From Gallionella capsiferriformans ES-2 (lineage in GTDB: Bacteria; Pseudomonadota; Gammaproteobacteria; Burkholderiales; Gallionellaceae): a stretch of DNA of 64,000 nucleotides. Below, piece by piece: positions 45,319 through 56,398 of this stretch. The position numbers and the translations under genes were made by a program. The notes below the pieces were generated by a model that was not told the DNA's origin, searched no databases, and was given only the letters and a program-made list of their open reading frames with translations. Within the stretch, counting starts at the first letter, position 1. Each line of letters opens with the position of its first letter. The stretch is from NCBI RefSeq assembly GCF_000145255.1, contig NC_014394.1:3038001-3102000 (forward strand), read 5' to 3'.

Positions 45319-45858
45319 TTAAGGGAGTAAACCGGTCAGGTAATGATTCTTTACCTCGATATAGTGTTCAGCCGAGTAACGCAAATGGACAAGCTCATCC
45401 GCTGTCAGCGCACGCACCGCCTTCGCGGGACGCCCCATGTAGAGCATACCGCTCTCCAGCACTTTGCCGGGTGAGACCAGACTACCTGCGCCTATCATCA
45501 CCTGATTGGGAATCACCACGTCGTCCATCACGATGGAACCCATGCCGATCAGACATTCGTTGCCGATAGTGCAGCCGTGCAATATCACCGCATGACCGAC
45601 CGTCACATAGTCGCCTATGATCAGCGGCGAACCTTCCGGTTTATCTGCCGTCTTGTGCGACACATGACCCATCGTCAGATCCTGCACATTGGAGCCGCGA
45701 CCGATCACGATGCGGTTCACATCGCCCCGCAGCACCGTATTGCACCAGACGGAACTGTCCTCGCCTATCGTGACTTCGCCGATCACCTGACAGGAAGGGT
45801 GAAGGTAAACACGGCTGCCGACAAGCGGCGACGTTTCGAGATACGCAGAGGTCGTCAT
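45319..45858 (-). CDS. gamma-class carbonic anhydrase family protein
   Basis: A 179-residue left-handed beta-helix trimer subunit of the Cam/YrdA family. The metal-site region reads MGHVSHKTADKPEGSPLIIG then GHAVILHGCTIGN; the hexapeptide turns include VIGEVTIGEDSSVWCNTVLRGD. Three His in these two segments are the expected metal ligands. It may interconvert CO2 and bicarbonate, though many members have no measured activity. It follows pyrC by one base. In an organism with phosphoribulokinase, a role in inorganic carbon supply is possible (inference). Confidence 0.9.
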   Translation of the reverse strand: MTTSAYLETSPLVGSRVYLHPSCQVIGEVTIGEDSSVWCNTVLRGDVNRIVIGRGSNVQDLTMGHVSHKTADKPEGSPLIIGDYVTVGHAVILHGCTIGNECLIGMGSIVMDDVVIPNQVMIGAGSLVSPGKVLESGMLYMGRPAKAVRALTADELVHLRYSAEHYIEVKNHYLTGLLP

Positions 45859-45859
45859 A

Positions 45860-46909
45860 CTAGTTTTCCTGCGCCACTTCGTTAAGCTTCCATTTCATCG
45901 TCTCGCCCGCTCGCAACGGCACGAGTTGATGCTCACCAAAGCCTACACTGGATGGAACTTGCCAGTCTTCGCGGCGCAAGGTAACCGTAGCGGTGTTGCG
46001 CGGCAGGCGGTAGTAATCGGCACCGTAAAAACTGGCAAAACCTTCCAGTTTGTCCAACGCACCGGCGGCTTCAAACGCTTCTACATACAGCTCAATGGCG
46101 GTGTGGGCGGAGTAGCAACCGGCGCAGCCGCAGGCATTCTCTTTGGTGTGTTGTGCATGCGGCGCGCTGTCCGTGCCTAAGAAAAATTTTGGGCTGCCGC
46201 TGATCGCCGCTTTAACCAACGCCTCGCGGTGCGTCTCGCGTTTTAAGATCGGCAGACAATAAAAGTGAGGTCGGATGCCGCCTGCCAGCATCGCGTTACG
46301 GTTGTAGAGCAGATGCTGCGGCGTGAGCGTCGCGGCGATGGTCTCAGGCGCACTGGCGACAAACTGCGCGGCCTCTTTGGTGGTGATATGTTCGAACACC
46401 ACGCGCAGATCAGGCATATCCAAAAGCAGCGGTTGCATCACACGCTCGATGAAAATCGCCTCGCGGTCGAAAATATCGATCGCGCTATCAGTCACCTCGC
46501 CGTGCACCAGGAGCGGCATGCCGCAGCGCTGCATCGCCTCCAGCGCGGCATAGGTTTTACGGATATCGCTCACGCCCGCATCGGAATTAGTCGTCGCACC
46601 CGCCGGATACAATTTGACGGCATGCACGATACCGCTGGCTTTGGCCTCATAAATTTCCGCCGCGCTCGTATTGTCCGTCAGATACAGCGTCATCAAAGGC
46701 TCAAACGACACCCCGCGAGGGATGGCGGCTAAAATTCGCTGCCGGTATTCCATCGCCTGCCGCAGCGTTGTGACAGGCGGCCTGAGATTAGGCATCACGA
46801 TCGCGCGTGCAAACTGGCGCGCCGTATCGGGCAGCACCGACTGCATAAGTGCCCCGTCGCGCAGGTGCAGATGCCAGTCATCGGGGCGAGTCATTGTGAG
46901 CTGTTGCAT
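45860..46909 (-). CDS. pyrC: dihydroorotase
   Basis: Class II dihydroorotase, third step of pyrimidine synthesis. It has [13 protein letters not shown] (first metal-binding HxH), [26 protein letters not shown] with the carboxylated Lys, [23 protein letters not shown] and LGTDSAPH. The ATG at 46909 (MQQLTMTRP) gives 349 residues; a TTG at 46924 is the only upstream alternative. GGAAAAG precedes the ATG. It sits one base before the carbonic anhydrase gene, so the two are probably co-transcribed. Confidence 0.96.
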   Translation of the reverse strand: MQQLTMTRPDDWHLHLRDGALMQSVLPDTARQFARAIVMPNLRPPVTTLRQAMEYRQRILAAIPRGVSFEPLMTLYLTDNTSAAEIYEAKASGIVHAVKLYPAGATTNSDAGVSDIRKTYAALEAMQRCGMPLLVHGEVTDSAIDIFDREAIFIERVMQPLLLDMPDLRVVFEHITTKEAAQFVASAPETIAATLTPQHLLYNRNAMLAGGIRPHFYCLPILKRETHREALVKAAISGSPKFFLGTDSAPHAQHTKENACGCAGCYSAHTAIELYVEAFEAAGALDKLEGFASFYGADYYRLPRNTATVTLRREDWQVPSSVGFGEHQLVPLRAGETMKWKLNEVAQEN

Positions 46910-46992
46910 GGGCTTTTCCGGCAAGTTAGACAGACGTAATTGTAACTGATGTCGCAGACGGTTTTCTCAACCCGTCTGGCCAGATTAACTTA

Positions 46993-47607
46993 TCACGCCG
47001 CGTGCGCAAACTTCGCGATATAAGCGGGTAGCTTCGCTTTGGGCACTTTTTGCAGCGCGCGCAAAAATTCATGCGTGACGACATCAAGACCCTGCCTGTT
47101 TTTAAGGTCAGATACCATCCTCAGCCACAGATGCGCGGTCATTTCGGCATCGGCCAGCGCACGGTGGTGGCGCGCCGTATCCGGCAAGCCGAGAAATCTC
47201 ACCAACGTGCCCAGTTTGTGATTCGGTGAATCAGGATATAGCCTTCTTGCCAGCAACATCGAACAGGCGAACGCCTGCTCACGACGATGACCCATTCTCG
47301 ACCATTCGGCATCCAGAAACCGGCTGTCGAATGAGGCGTTGTGCGCCACCCAGGGAGCCGCCCCGACAAAGTCAGCCAATTCCTTCATGACCTGTGCGGC
47401 CGGTGGTGCCTGACGGATCATTTCATTGCTGATTCCCGTCAAGTCCTCGATAAAGGGAGGAATGTAAGCGCCGGTATTCATCAAACTTTGATAACGGCTG
47501 GAAATTTTTCCGTCCGACACGATGACAACCGCCACCTCTGTCGCGCGGTCGCCCAACTCGGGCGACATGCCGGTGGTTTCAAAGTCGATGACCGCGACCG
47601 TCTCCAT
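46993..47607 (-). CDS. DEDDh 3'-5' exonuclease (DNA polymerase III epsilon-like)
   Basis: A 204-residue exonuclease of the DnaQ superfamily. The three motifs are DFETTG (ExoI, near residue 8), HNASFDSRFLD (ExoII) and HRALADAEMT (ExoIII, H-x4-D). It degrades single-stranded or nicked ends; whether it is the replicative epsilon subunit or a repair or RNase-T-like enzyme is not clear. The start at 47607 is fixed by a strong AGGAGGTGAT ribosome binding site. A longer frame up to 47691 would run through the prkB terminator. The C-terminus has no obvious extra domain. Confidence 0.88.
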   Translation of the reverse strand: METVAVIDFETTGMSPELGDRATEVAVVIVSDGKISSRYQSLMNTGAYIPPFIEDLTGISNEMIRQAPPAAQVMKELADFVGAAPWVAHNASFDSRFLDAEWSRMGHRREQAFACSMLLARRLYPDSPNHKLGTLVRFLGLPDTARHHRALADAEMTAHLWLRMVSDLKNRQGLDVVTHEFLRALQKVPKAKLPAYIAKFAHAA

Positions 47608-47625
47608 ATCACCTCCTGAATAATG

Positions 47626-47662
47626 AAAAAAACGGGGAACCCGACTTTCGTCCGATTCCCCG
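47626..47662 (-). terminator. intrinsic terminator downstream of prkB
   Basis: On the minus strand CGGGGAATCGGAC pairs with GTCGGGTTCCCCG, with one mismatch and a short loop, and is followed by seven T. It lies between the prkB stop (47698) and the exonuclease start, so it ends the phosphoribulokinase transcript. Confidence 0.85.
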
Positions 47663-47697
47663 CCTGAGCCGTTACCGGATTCCTCCGGCAATCGTCA

Positions 47698-48594
47698 TTA
47701 CTTCTTTTTGTTGGCGATCATGTCGTGCATGACCGGTGCCAAAATCACTTCCATCGCATGACTCATCTTGCCGCCGGGCACAACGAGCGTGTTGGCGCGA
47801 GACATAAAGGAGCCTGGGATCATCGCCAGCATGTATGGGAAATCCACGCCCTTAGGTTCGCGGAAACGAACCACGACAAAACTTTCATCCGGTGTCGGAA
47901 TGTCGCGTGCGATGAACGGATTGGACGTATCCACCGTCGCTACGCGCTGGAAGTTGATGTCGGTATGCGTGAATTGCGGCGTGATAAACTTGATGTAGTC
48001 CGGCATGCGACGCATGATGGTATCCACTGTTGCTTCAGCCGAGTAACCGCGTTCTGCTTTGTCGCGGTGGATCTTCTGGATCCATTCCAGATTGACGACC
48101 GGCACAACGCCGATACCCAGATCAACGTAACGACCCGCGTCGATTCCCTTCGTTTCATCTTTAGCAAGACCGTGCAAACCTTCGTAGAACAACAGATCGG
48201 AATTCGCTTCGATGTCTTCCCACGGTGTAAATACGCCCGGCGTCAGGTCCGTCAGACCAAAATGCTTGTTGTGTTCGACGGCCTCAGGTTCGCTATGCAC
48301 ATAGTAACGACGCTTGCACGTGCCTGTTTCGCCGTATGCTTTGAACATTTCTTCAATCTTGTCGAAATGGTTAGCTTCAGGGCCGAAATGACTGAATGTG
48401 TTGTGACCTGCCTTGGCAGCTTCAGCGGCAGCCGCGCGAAATGCCATACGATCCAGACTGTGAAGGCTGTCACCCTCGATCACTGCGGCGGAAATTTTTT
48501 CACGGCGGAAAATATTTTCGAAAGCACGTTTAACAGTGGTGGTGCCTGCGCCGGAAGAACCGGTAACCGCAATAACGGGATGCTTGCTCGACAT
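47698..48594 (-). CDS. prkB: phosphoribulokinase
   Basis: The kinase that makes ribulose-1,5-bisphosphate, unique to the Calvin cycle. It has 298 residues of the bacterial class I type, with Walker A GSSGAGTTT (12-20), VIEGDSLHSLDRMAF, SHFGPEANHFDKIEEMF, LLFYEGLHGL and TVDTIMRRMPDYI. AGGAGAGG precedes the ATG. It is a single-gene unit, ended by an intrinsic terminator, divergent from leuS. No RuBisCO gene is in the window. It is the strongest sign that the organism fixes CO2. Confidence 0.97.
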   Translation of the reverse strand: MSSKHPVIAVTGSSGAGTTTVKRAFENIFRREKISAAVIEGDSLHSLDRMAFRAAAAEAAKAGHNTFSHFGPEANHFDKIEEMFKAYGETGTCKRRYYVHSEPEAVEHNKHFGLTDLTPGVFTPWEDIEANSDLLFYEGLHGLAKDETKGIDAGRYVDLGIGVVPVVNLEWIQKIHRDKAERGYSAEATVDTIMRRMPDYIKFITPQFTHTDINFQRVATVDTSNPFIARDIPTPDESFVVVRFREPKGVDFPYMLAMIPGSFMSRANTLVVPGGKMSHAMEVILAPVMHDMIANKKK

Positions 48595-48629
48595 AATGAC
48601 CTCTCCTGAACAATATGATTAAAATTTTG

Positions 48630-48672
48630 TGGGTGGTGATTTTATATCAAACTCACACTCACCACTACTAGG
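48630..48672. repeat. heptad-type repeat R5 in the prkB-leuS intergenic region
   Basis: GTGGGTGGTGA (48630-48640) and the heptads AACTCAC, ACTCACC, ACTACTA (48650-48670) form imperfect inverted arms around a short AT-rich centre that includes TATA-like bases. Units are of the same type as R1 and R4. It falls upstream of prkB, within its presumed promoter region. Confidence 0.6.
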
Positions 48673-48793
48673 CGCGACTAATTAATGCAATAAATATTTT
48701 GCACATTTCAATTTACCGGCCCATCCTCAGCGCGTTTTGACCTGAATAGCCGGATAAGACAGCGTGCAATTCGCGGGAGCCGCCTGATGCCGC

Positions 48794-48799
48794 TATAAT
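48794..48799 (+). promoter_or_regulatory. leuS promoter -10 element
   Basis: A perfect TATAAT lies 37 bases before the leuS ATG. The -35 region is poor (TTCGCG about 17-18 bases upstream), so an activator or additional element may be needed. The rest of the 242-base prkB-leuS gap holds only repeat R5. Confidence 0.5.
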
Positions 48800-48833
48800 G
48801 CTGAATCCGAAAATTCATGCTGCAATTTGTTAA

Positions 48834-51518
<2,685 letters not shown>

Positions 51519-51528
51519 GAGAATCGCA

Positions 51529-52035
51529 ATGCGCTTGATGAATCTACCGATTATGCTGGCCCTTGCTGTATTGCTTGCCGCATGCGGCTTTCATCTGCGC
51601 GGCGAGGCCACCATGCCCTTTGCCTCGCTCTACATTGAAGCGGCCAATCCGGCATCCCCGCTGATCGAGGAACTGCGCCAGAACCTGCTCGCCAATCATA
51701 TCGAGCTTACGAAATCAGCCGGCAAAGCCGACGTGGTGCTAAATATCACTTCAGATATTCCGGAAAAACAGATTTTGACGATGGGCAGCAATGGTCGCGT
51801 AAGTGAATTTCAACTGCGCTATCGCGTGTCGATACGGGCTTATGATCAGGAACAGCGCGAATGGCTGCCGACGGATGAACTCATGCTCAGTCGCGACTAC
51901 AAATATGATGACGCGCAGATCTTAGCCAAGGAAGCCGAAGAAACGCTGCTGTATCAAAGCATGCGCAGCGATATGGTGCAGCAAATCGTGCGTCGCCTGA
52001 GCCATGCCAAGCCGCGGGCTTTGCCGGAAAAATAA
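51529..52035 (+). CDS. lptE: LPS-assembly lipoprotein
   Basis: LptE is the outer-membrane lipoprotein plug of the LptD translocon that inserts LPS. From the ATG at 51529 the 168-residue protein starts MRLMNLPIMLALAVLLAACG, a signal peptide with lipobox LAAC, followed by GFHLRGEATMPFASLYIEA and DEQEQREW-type beta segments. AGGAG overlaps the leuS stop codon. An upstream frame from 51508 has no ribosome binding site. The stop overlaps the holA start by one base. LeuS-LptE-HolA order is standard. Confidence 0.94.
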   Translation: MRLMNLPIMLALAVLLAACGFHLRGEATMPFASLYIEAANPASPLIEELRQNLLANHIELTKSAGKADVVLNITSDIPEKQILTMGSNGRVSEFQLRYRVSIRAYDQEQREWLPTDELMLSRDYKYDDAQILAKEAEETLLYQSMRSDMVQQIVRRLSHAKPRALPEK

Positions 52036-53033
52036 TGCAACTGCCGAGCGAAGCATTGCCGCGCCACCTGTCCTCAGGGCTTAAACCGCTCTATGTCGTG
52101 TATGGCGATGCGCTGCTGCTGGTCAATGAAGCGGCTGACAGCATACGCGCCGCCGCCCGTCTCGCCGGATTTACCGAGCGCGACACGCTCATTGCCGAAC
52201 AGCATTTCAAATGGAATGAATTGAAAAACTGCGCACAAAGCATGTCCTTGTTCGCCGAACGTCGTGTAGTGGATCTACGCATCCCGACCGGTAAGCCCGG
52301 CACAGAAGGAGGGCTGGCGTTACAGGATTACGTCTCTGACATGAATGACGATGTGCTGACGCTGATCACTCTGCCCAAACTGGACTGGACTGCACAAAAA
52401 ACCCAATGGTTCAGCGCACTAGACCGTCACGGCGTGATGATCTGCGCCGACGATATTCCACGTAACCAGCTGCCAGACTGGCTTGCCGACCGACTCCGGC
52501 GCCAATCGCAATCGACAGACACAGCGACACTGGATTTTCTGGCCGACCGATGCGAGGGAAATCTGCTCGCGGCCTTTCAGGAAATTCAAAAGCTAGGGCT
52601 GCTGTTCCCGGCCGGCGTACTGTCGTTTGAACAGGTTAAAGAAGCCGTGATGGACGTTGCGCGCTACGATATTTTCAAACTGTCAGAGGCCATGCTAAAA
52701 GGCGATGGGGCACGCTACGCACATATCTTAGATGGACTGCGCGCCGAAGGCACTGCAACCGTACTGATACTGTGGGCGATCAGCGAAGAAATCCGCACCC
52801 TCGGAAAACTATTGCAAGCGATGCAGCACGGCGTAAATTTACGCGATGCCATGCGCGATGTGCGGGTACGCCGCGACAAGCAAAATCTGATTGAAAGTGC
52901 AGCGCGGCGCCTGAAATTTCCACACATCGAACGCGCTATCCACCACGCAGCGAAACTGGATAAAACCATCAAAGGCTTGCGTACGGGCGACGTATGGGAT
53001 GAATTACTGCAACTCGGACTTCGCATCCAATGA
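52035..53033 (+). CDS. holA: DNA polymerase III delta subunit
   Basis: HolA, 332 residues, opens the beta clamp in the clamp loader. It has PLYVVYGDALLLVNEAADSI, LFAERRVVDLRIPTGKPG, FLADRCEGNLLAAFQEIQKL and DVARYDIFKLSEAML. Residue composition and length are typical. It overlaps lptE at TAATG and the cutA start at ATGA, so it belongs to the leuS-lptE-holA-cutA-dsbD transcript. Confidence 0.95.
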   Translation: MQLPSEALPRHLSSGLKPLYVVYGDALLLVNEAADSIRAAARLAGFTERDTLIAEQHFKWNELKNCAQSMSLFAERRVVDLRIPTGKPGTEGGLALQDYVSDMNDDVLTLITLPKLDWTAQKTQWFSALDRHGVMICADDIPRNQLPDWLADRLRRQSQSTDTATLDFLADRCEGNLLAAFQEIQKLGLLFPAGVLSFEQVKEAVMDVARYDIFKLSEAMLKGDGARYAHILDGLRAEGTATVLILWAISEEIRTLGKLLQAMQHGVNLRDAMRDVRVRRDKQNLIESAARRLKFPHIERAIHHAAKLDKTIKGLRTGDVWDELLQLGLRIQ

Positions 53034-53365
53034 GTGAGATACTGTTAGTCATGACAAACCTGCCCGATGCGGCCTCGGCGCTAAAACTAACACGCCAGCT
53101 TATCGAATCAGGCACGGCTGCCTGCGTAACCCAACTCGCGCCCGCCACCTCAACCTACCGCTGGCAGGACAAAATCGAAACGGCCTGCGAAGTGCCGCTG
53201 CTGATCAAAACGACCCGAGATGCCTATCCCAGACTTGAGGCTTTGATTCTGGCATCCCATCCTTATGAACTGCCTGAAATTATCGCCATTCCCGTCACGG
53301 CGGGCTTACCCGCCTATCTGAACTGGGTAAGTCAGGCAACACACCCCAATTTACGCGAGGAATAG
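53030..53365 (+). CDS. cutA: divalent-cation tolerance protein CutA
   Basis: A 111-residue CutA: LLVMTNLPDAASALKLTRQL, GTAACVTQLAPATSTYRWQD, ETACEVPLLIKTTRDAYPRL and HPYELPEIIAIPVTAGLPAYLNWV. CutA1 forms a trimer and is linked to copper tolerance, although the mechanism is unclear. The ATG overlaps the holA stop. It is followed by dsbD after three bases, a frequent pairing in proteobacteria (cutA-dsbD). Confidence 0.95.
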   Translation: MSEILLVMTNLPDAASALKLTRQLIESGTAACVTQLAPATSTYRWQDKIETACEVPLLIKTTRDAYPRLEALILASHPYELPEIIAIPVTAGLPAYLNWVSQATHPNLREE

Positions 53366-53368
53366 ATC

Positions 53369-55183
53369 ATGCGTTATGTCTTGATGCTGTTGTTCTGTCT
53401 CATTACCCCGGTCACTCTGGCCGACAATTTGCTGGATAAATTGCCTGCGTTTGGCAGCAAACCCAGTTTTTTGCCGCCGGACCAGGCGTTTGGGCTCGAA
53501 CTGGTCGCGCTCGACAAACATAGGCTGCAAGCGAATTTCAAGATCACCCCCGGATATTACCTGTACCGGGACAAGGTCAGTTTTACGGTAGCCGGAGAAT
53601 CGCCGAAAATCACCGCGCTCACCCTACCCGAAGGAGAACTCAAGCACGACCCGAATTTCGGTGAGACGCGTGTTTTCCACCGGCCCTTTCAGGCTGAAAT
53701 CGAACTGGACAACCCCTCCGCCACGCACCTGACGCTCAATGCCTCGTATCAAGGCTGCAGCGAACAGGGGCTGTGCTATCCAAGCCAAGACAAGGTACTG
53801 GAAATCGACTTAACGGATGCGGGTGCATTCGGTATCAATACGGCGGACGCAAACAAACCAACGGACAACGAAAATGTTACTCCGCAAAACGAAAATGCCA
53901 AAATTGCCGGTTTGTTCAAACAGGGCAGCTTCTGGCTGATTGTGTCGTTTTTCTTCGGTGCAGGATTATTGCTCGCGCTCACCCCCTGCGTATTTCCGAT
54001 GATACCCATTTTGTCCGGCATCATCGTCGGGCGCGGCCACAAGATCACCAAAACCCACGCATTTATTCTGTCGCTCGCTTATGTACTCGGCATGGCCCTC
54101 ACCTATGCGGCAGCCGGTATCGCAGCGGGCCTCTCCGGCGACCTGATTTCGAATGCACTGCAAACGCCGTGGGTGCTGGGCAGCTTCGCGGCAATATTTG
54201 TACTGTTATCGCTCTCCATGTTCGGTTTTTATGAGTTGCAATTGCCCAGCGCATGGCAAAGCAAACTGTCCGACACCAGCAACCGGCTGCATGGCGGCCA
54301 TCTGTCCGGCGTATTTGTGATGGGTGCACTCTCCGCCGTCATCATGGGCCCCTGTGTCGCGGCACCGCTGGCGGGCGCCTTGCTGTATATCGGACAAACT
54401 CACGATGCGGTGCTGGGCGGTGTTGCGTTGTTTGCGCTGGCAATGGGCATGGGCGCCCCCCTATTAGCGATAGGAACCTCGGCAGGCGCACTTTTACCGA
54501 AAGCCGGTGCATGGATGGATAGCGTAAAGCGCATTTTCGGTGTTTTACTACTAGCACTGGCGATCTGGATTATCCAGCCCCTGCTGCCCGTCCCGGTTCA
54601 AATGCTGCTTTGGGGCGTGCTCCTGGTGTTATCAGCCAGCTATTTACGCGTACTGGAGCGCTTGCCGACTAATGCACACGGCGGCCAGAAACTCATCAAA
54701 GGACTCGGCCTACTCTCATTATTGCTCGGTGCGGCCTACCTGATCGGCGCCTTGTCCGGCGCACGCGATGTGCTCAGGCCACTGGATGCCGTTTGCGCTG
54801 TGTGTAAAGCAGATACCCAAACGACGCTGACCTTCTCGCGTATCAAAAGTCTCTCCGAGCTGGATGCACGACTAAAACAGGCTGATGGCAAAATCGTCAT
54901 GCTCGATTTTTATGCGGATTGGTGCGTATCTTGTAAAGAGATGGAGCGATTTACCTTTTCTGACCCGAAAATACAGGCCAAACTCAAATCAGCCATTGTG
55001 CTGCAAGCAGACGTAACCGAAAACAATCAGGCACACAAAGATTTATTGAAAAAATTTGGCCTGTATGGCCCTCCCGGCATCCTGTTTTTCGATAAAAATA
55101 GACAAGAAATGACTGATTTTCGCCTAGTCGGTTATCAGGATGCCGCGCAATTTATCAGCACATTGCAAAGCGTCGGACTTTAG
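53369..55183 (+). CDS. dsbD: thiol:disulfide interchange protein DsbD
   Basis: DsbD carries electrons from cytoplasmic thioredoxin to the periplasm. A signal peptide (MRYVLMLLFCLITPVTLA) precedes the alpha domain with the C130/C136 pair in GCSEQGLCYP. The membrane beta domain has C207 in TPCVFPMIP and C329 in GPCVAAPLAG. The gamma thioredoxin domain has DWCVSCKE (C519, C522). The 604-residue length is normal. It is the last gene of the leuS run. A 64-base gap to aroQ contains no clear terminator. Confidence 0.97.
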   Translation: MRYVLMLLFCLITPVTLADNLLDKLPAFGSKPSFLPPDQAFGLELVALDKHRLQANFKITPGYYLYRDKVSFTVAGESPKITALTLPEGELKHDPNFGETRVFHRPFQAEIELDNPSATHLTLNASYQGCSEQGLCYPSQDKVLEIDLTDAGAFGINTADANKPTDNENVTPQNENAKIAGLFKQGSFWLIVSFFFGAGLLLALTPCVFPMIPILSGIIVGRGHKITKTHAFILSLAYVLGMALTYAAAGIAAGLSGDLISNALQTPWVLGSFAAIFVLLSLSMFGFYELQLPSAWQSKLSDTSNRLHGGHLSGVFVMGALSAVIMGPCVAAPLAGALLYIGQTHDAVLGGVALFALAMGMGAPLLAIGTSAGALLPKAGAWMDSVKRIFGVLLLALAIWIIQPLLPVPVQMLLWGVLLVLSASYLRVLERLPTNAHGGQKLIKGLGLLSLLLGAAYLIGALSGARDVLRPLDAVCAVCKADTQTTLTFSRIKSLSELDARLKQADGKIVMLDFYADWCVSCKEMERFTFSDPKIQAKLKSAIVLQADVTENNQAHKDLLKKFGLYGPPGILFFDKNRQEMTDFRLVGYQDAAQFISTLQSVGL

Positions 55184-55247
55184 GCTTTTTTGCTCATTTG
55201 TGTAAAAAATATAGACAATTCACCTGAATTTACGGCAAACTGTAACT

Positions 55248-55685
55248 ATGAAAGCTATTTTAGTACTACATGGCCCGAACTTGAATCTGCTCGGCAGCCG
55301 TGAACCTGAGGTTTACGGTAACACTACGTTAGATGAAATTAACGCAGGTTTAATCGCATTTGCCGCGGAAAATGGCGGAAAATTATCGTGTATGCAAAGC
55401 AACTCGGAAGCAACGCTGATCGACCGCATCCATCAGGCAAGAAGCGATGGCACCGAATTTATTGTCATCAACCCGGCCGCATTCACACATACCAGCGTCG
55501 CCTTGCGCGATGCGCTGGCTGCCGTCGCCATCCCCTTTATTGAAATACACTTGTCCAACGTGCATGCGAGAGAAGCCTTTCGCCGTGAATCGTTCTTTTC
55601 CGATCTCGCGGTGGGCGTGATTTGTGGTCTCGGTGCAACAGGATATGAATACGCCGTGCAATACGCACTGAATTATAAAAACTAA
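55248..55685 (+). CDS. aroQ: 3-dehydroquinate dehydratase, type II
   Basis: The third shikimate-pathway enzyme, 145 residues, a dodecameric type II dehydratase. It has [20 protein letters not shown] with the catalytic Arg and Tyr, [30 protein letters not shown] and [14 protein letters not shown] with the catalytic His. No clear ribosome binding site is seen before the ATG. It leads the aroQ-accB-accC group, the usual order in proteobacteria, with accB after 14 bases. Confidence 0.97.
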   Translation: MKAILVLHGPNLNLLGSREPEVYGNTTLDEINAGLIAFAAENGGKLSCMQSNSEATLIDRIHQARSDGTEFIVINPAAFTHTSVALRDALAAVAIPFIEIHLSNVHAREAFRRESFFSDLAVGVICGLGATGYEYAVQYALNYKN

Positions 55686-55699
55686 GCCAGGAGGATATT

Positions 55700-56161
55700 A
55701 TGGATTTACGCAAACTCAAGACTCTGATTGAACTCGTTGAAGCATCCGGCATTGCCGAACTGGAAATCAGCGAAGGCGAAGAGCGCGTACGTATCACGCG
55801 CACCGTCGCTGCCGGACAGCAATTGTTCGCACCGGCCCCGCAGCAGCAACACTATATGGCAGCGCCCGTAGCAGTAGCGCCAATCGCAGCGGTCGCAACC
55901 GTGCCTGATGCACCGGCGGTCGCCGAAGGACACGTCGTTAAATCCCCGATGGTCGGTACTTTCTATCGCTCCCCTTCTCCCGGCTCCAAGCAATTCGTCG
56001 ATGTAGGACAGAATGTCAATGCAGGCGATACCTTATGCATCATTGAAGCGATGAAGCTGCTTAACGAAATCGATGCAGACCACACCGGTGTGATCAAGGC
56101 GATCCTTGTTGAAAACGGTCAGCCTGTTGAGTTTGGTCAGCCATTGTTCGTTATCGGCTAA
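55700..56161 (+). CDS. accB: acetyl-CoA carboxylase biotin carboxyl carrier protein
   Basis: AccB carries biotin for fatty-acid synthesis. It has 153 residues: an N-terminal domain ([20 protein letters not shown]), an Ala/Pro/Val-rich linker and the C-terminal biotinyl domain with [17 protein letters not shown] and [12 protein letters not shown]; the biotinylated Lys is K119. An AGGAGG site precedes the ATG. It is separated from accC by an unusual 193-base region with a duplicated accC start. Confidence 0.97.
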   Translation: MDLRKLKTLIELVEASGIAELEISEGEERVRITRTVAAGQQLFAPAPQQQHYMAAPVAVAPIAAVATVPDAPAVAEGHVVKSPMVGTFYRSPSPGSKQFVDVGQNVNAGDTLCIIEAMKLLNEIDADHTGVIKAILVENGQPVEFGQPLFVIG

Positions 56162-56221
56162 AGCCGCCAGGACGTGCGCCGCTACACAAGCGGTGACGCG
56201 TCAGGACACTCCAATAAAATT

Positions 56222-56268
56222 CGGAGATATCACATGTTTGAGAAAATACTGATCGCTAATCGCAGTGA
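56222..56268 (+). repeat. duplicate of the accC translation start region
   Basis: The 47 bases from CGGAGATA through ATGTTTGAGAAAATACTGA to GTGA match the true accC start at 56343-56389 in 41 of 47 positions. The two copies are offset by 121 bases. Both contain the ribosome binding site, the ATG and the first ten accC codons ([10 protein letters not shown]). Confidence 0.9.
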
Positions 56269-56362
56269 CCAGTTGCCATCAGGCAACGCAGCGGCGCAGG
56301 CAAATTGCATGGCGGCCGTAGGCCGAAAAGGCGATTTCATCGCGGAGATAAAAAATGTTTGA
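56234..56362 (+). CDS. upstream ORF/leader peptide overlapping the accC start
   Basis: The duplicated start opens a 42-codon frame. It begins with the same ten residues as AccC ([10 protein letters not shown]), then a unique part ([20 protein letters not shown]), and ends at TGA 56360-56362, overlapping the accC ATG (56355) in another frame. Termination there could feed ribosomes to accC by translational coupling. It has a CGGAGATA ribosome binding site. It may also be an accident of the duplication with no function; no homologue is recognised. Confidence 0.5.
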   Translation: MFEKILIANRSDQLPSGNAAAQANCMAAVGRKGDFIAEIKNV

Positions 56363-56398
56363 AAAAATACTGATCGCTAACCGCGGTGAAATCGCCTT
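56328..56398. repeat. inverted repeat enclosing the accC start codon
   Basis: aaggcgatttcatcgcgg (56328-56345) is the reverse complement of ccgcggtgaaatcgcctt (56381-56398) at 17 of 18 positions, with a 35-base loop holding the accC ATG (56355). In RNA it would be a stable hairpin with the start codon in the loop and part of the GGAGA site in the stem. Confidence 0.85.

Noticed and set aside
47608-47691. Longer N-terminus of the exonuclease
   Set aside because: It would be translated through the prkB terminator hairpin; a strong AGGAGGTGAT site stands before the ATG at 47607.
56174-56233. Leader ORF of accC beginning further upstream
   Set aside because: The frame opens earlier, but only the ATG at 56234 has a ribosome binding site and matches the AccC start.
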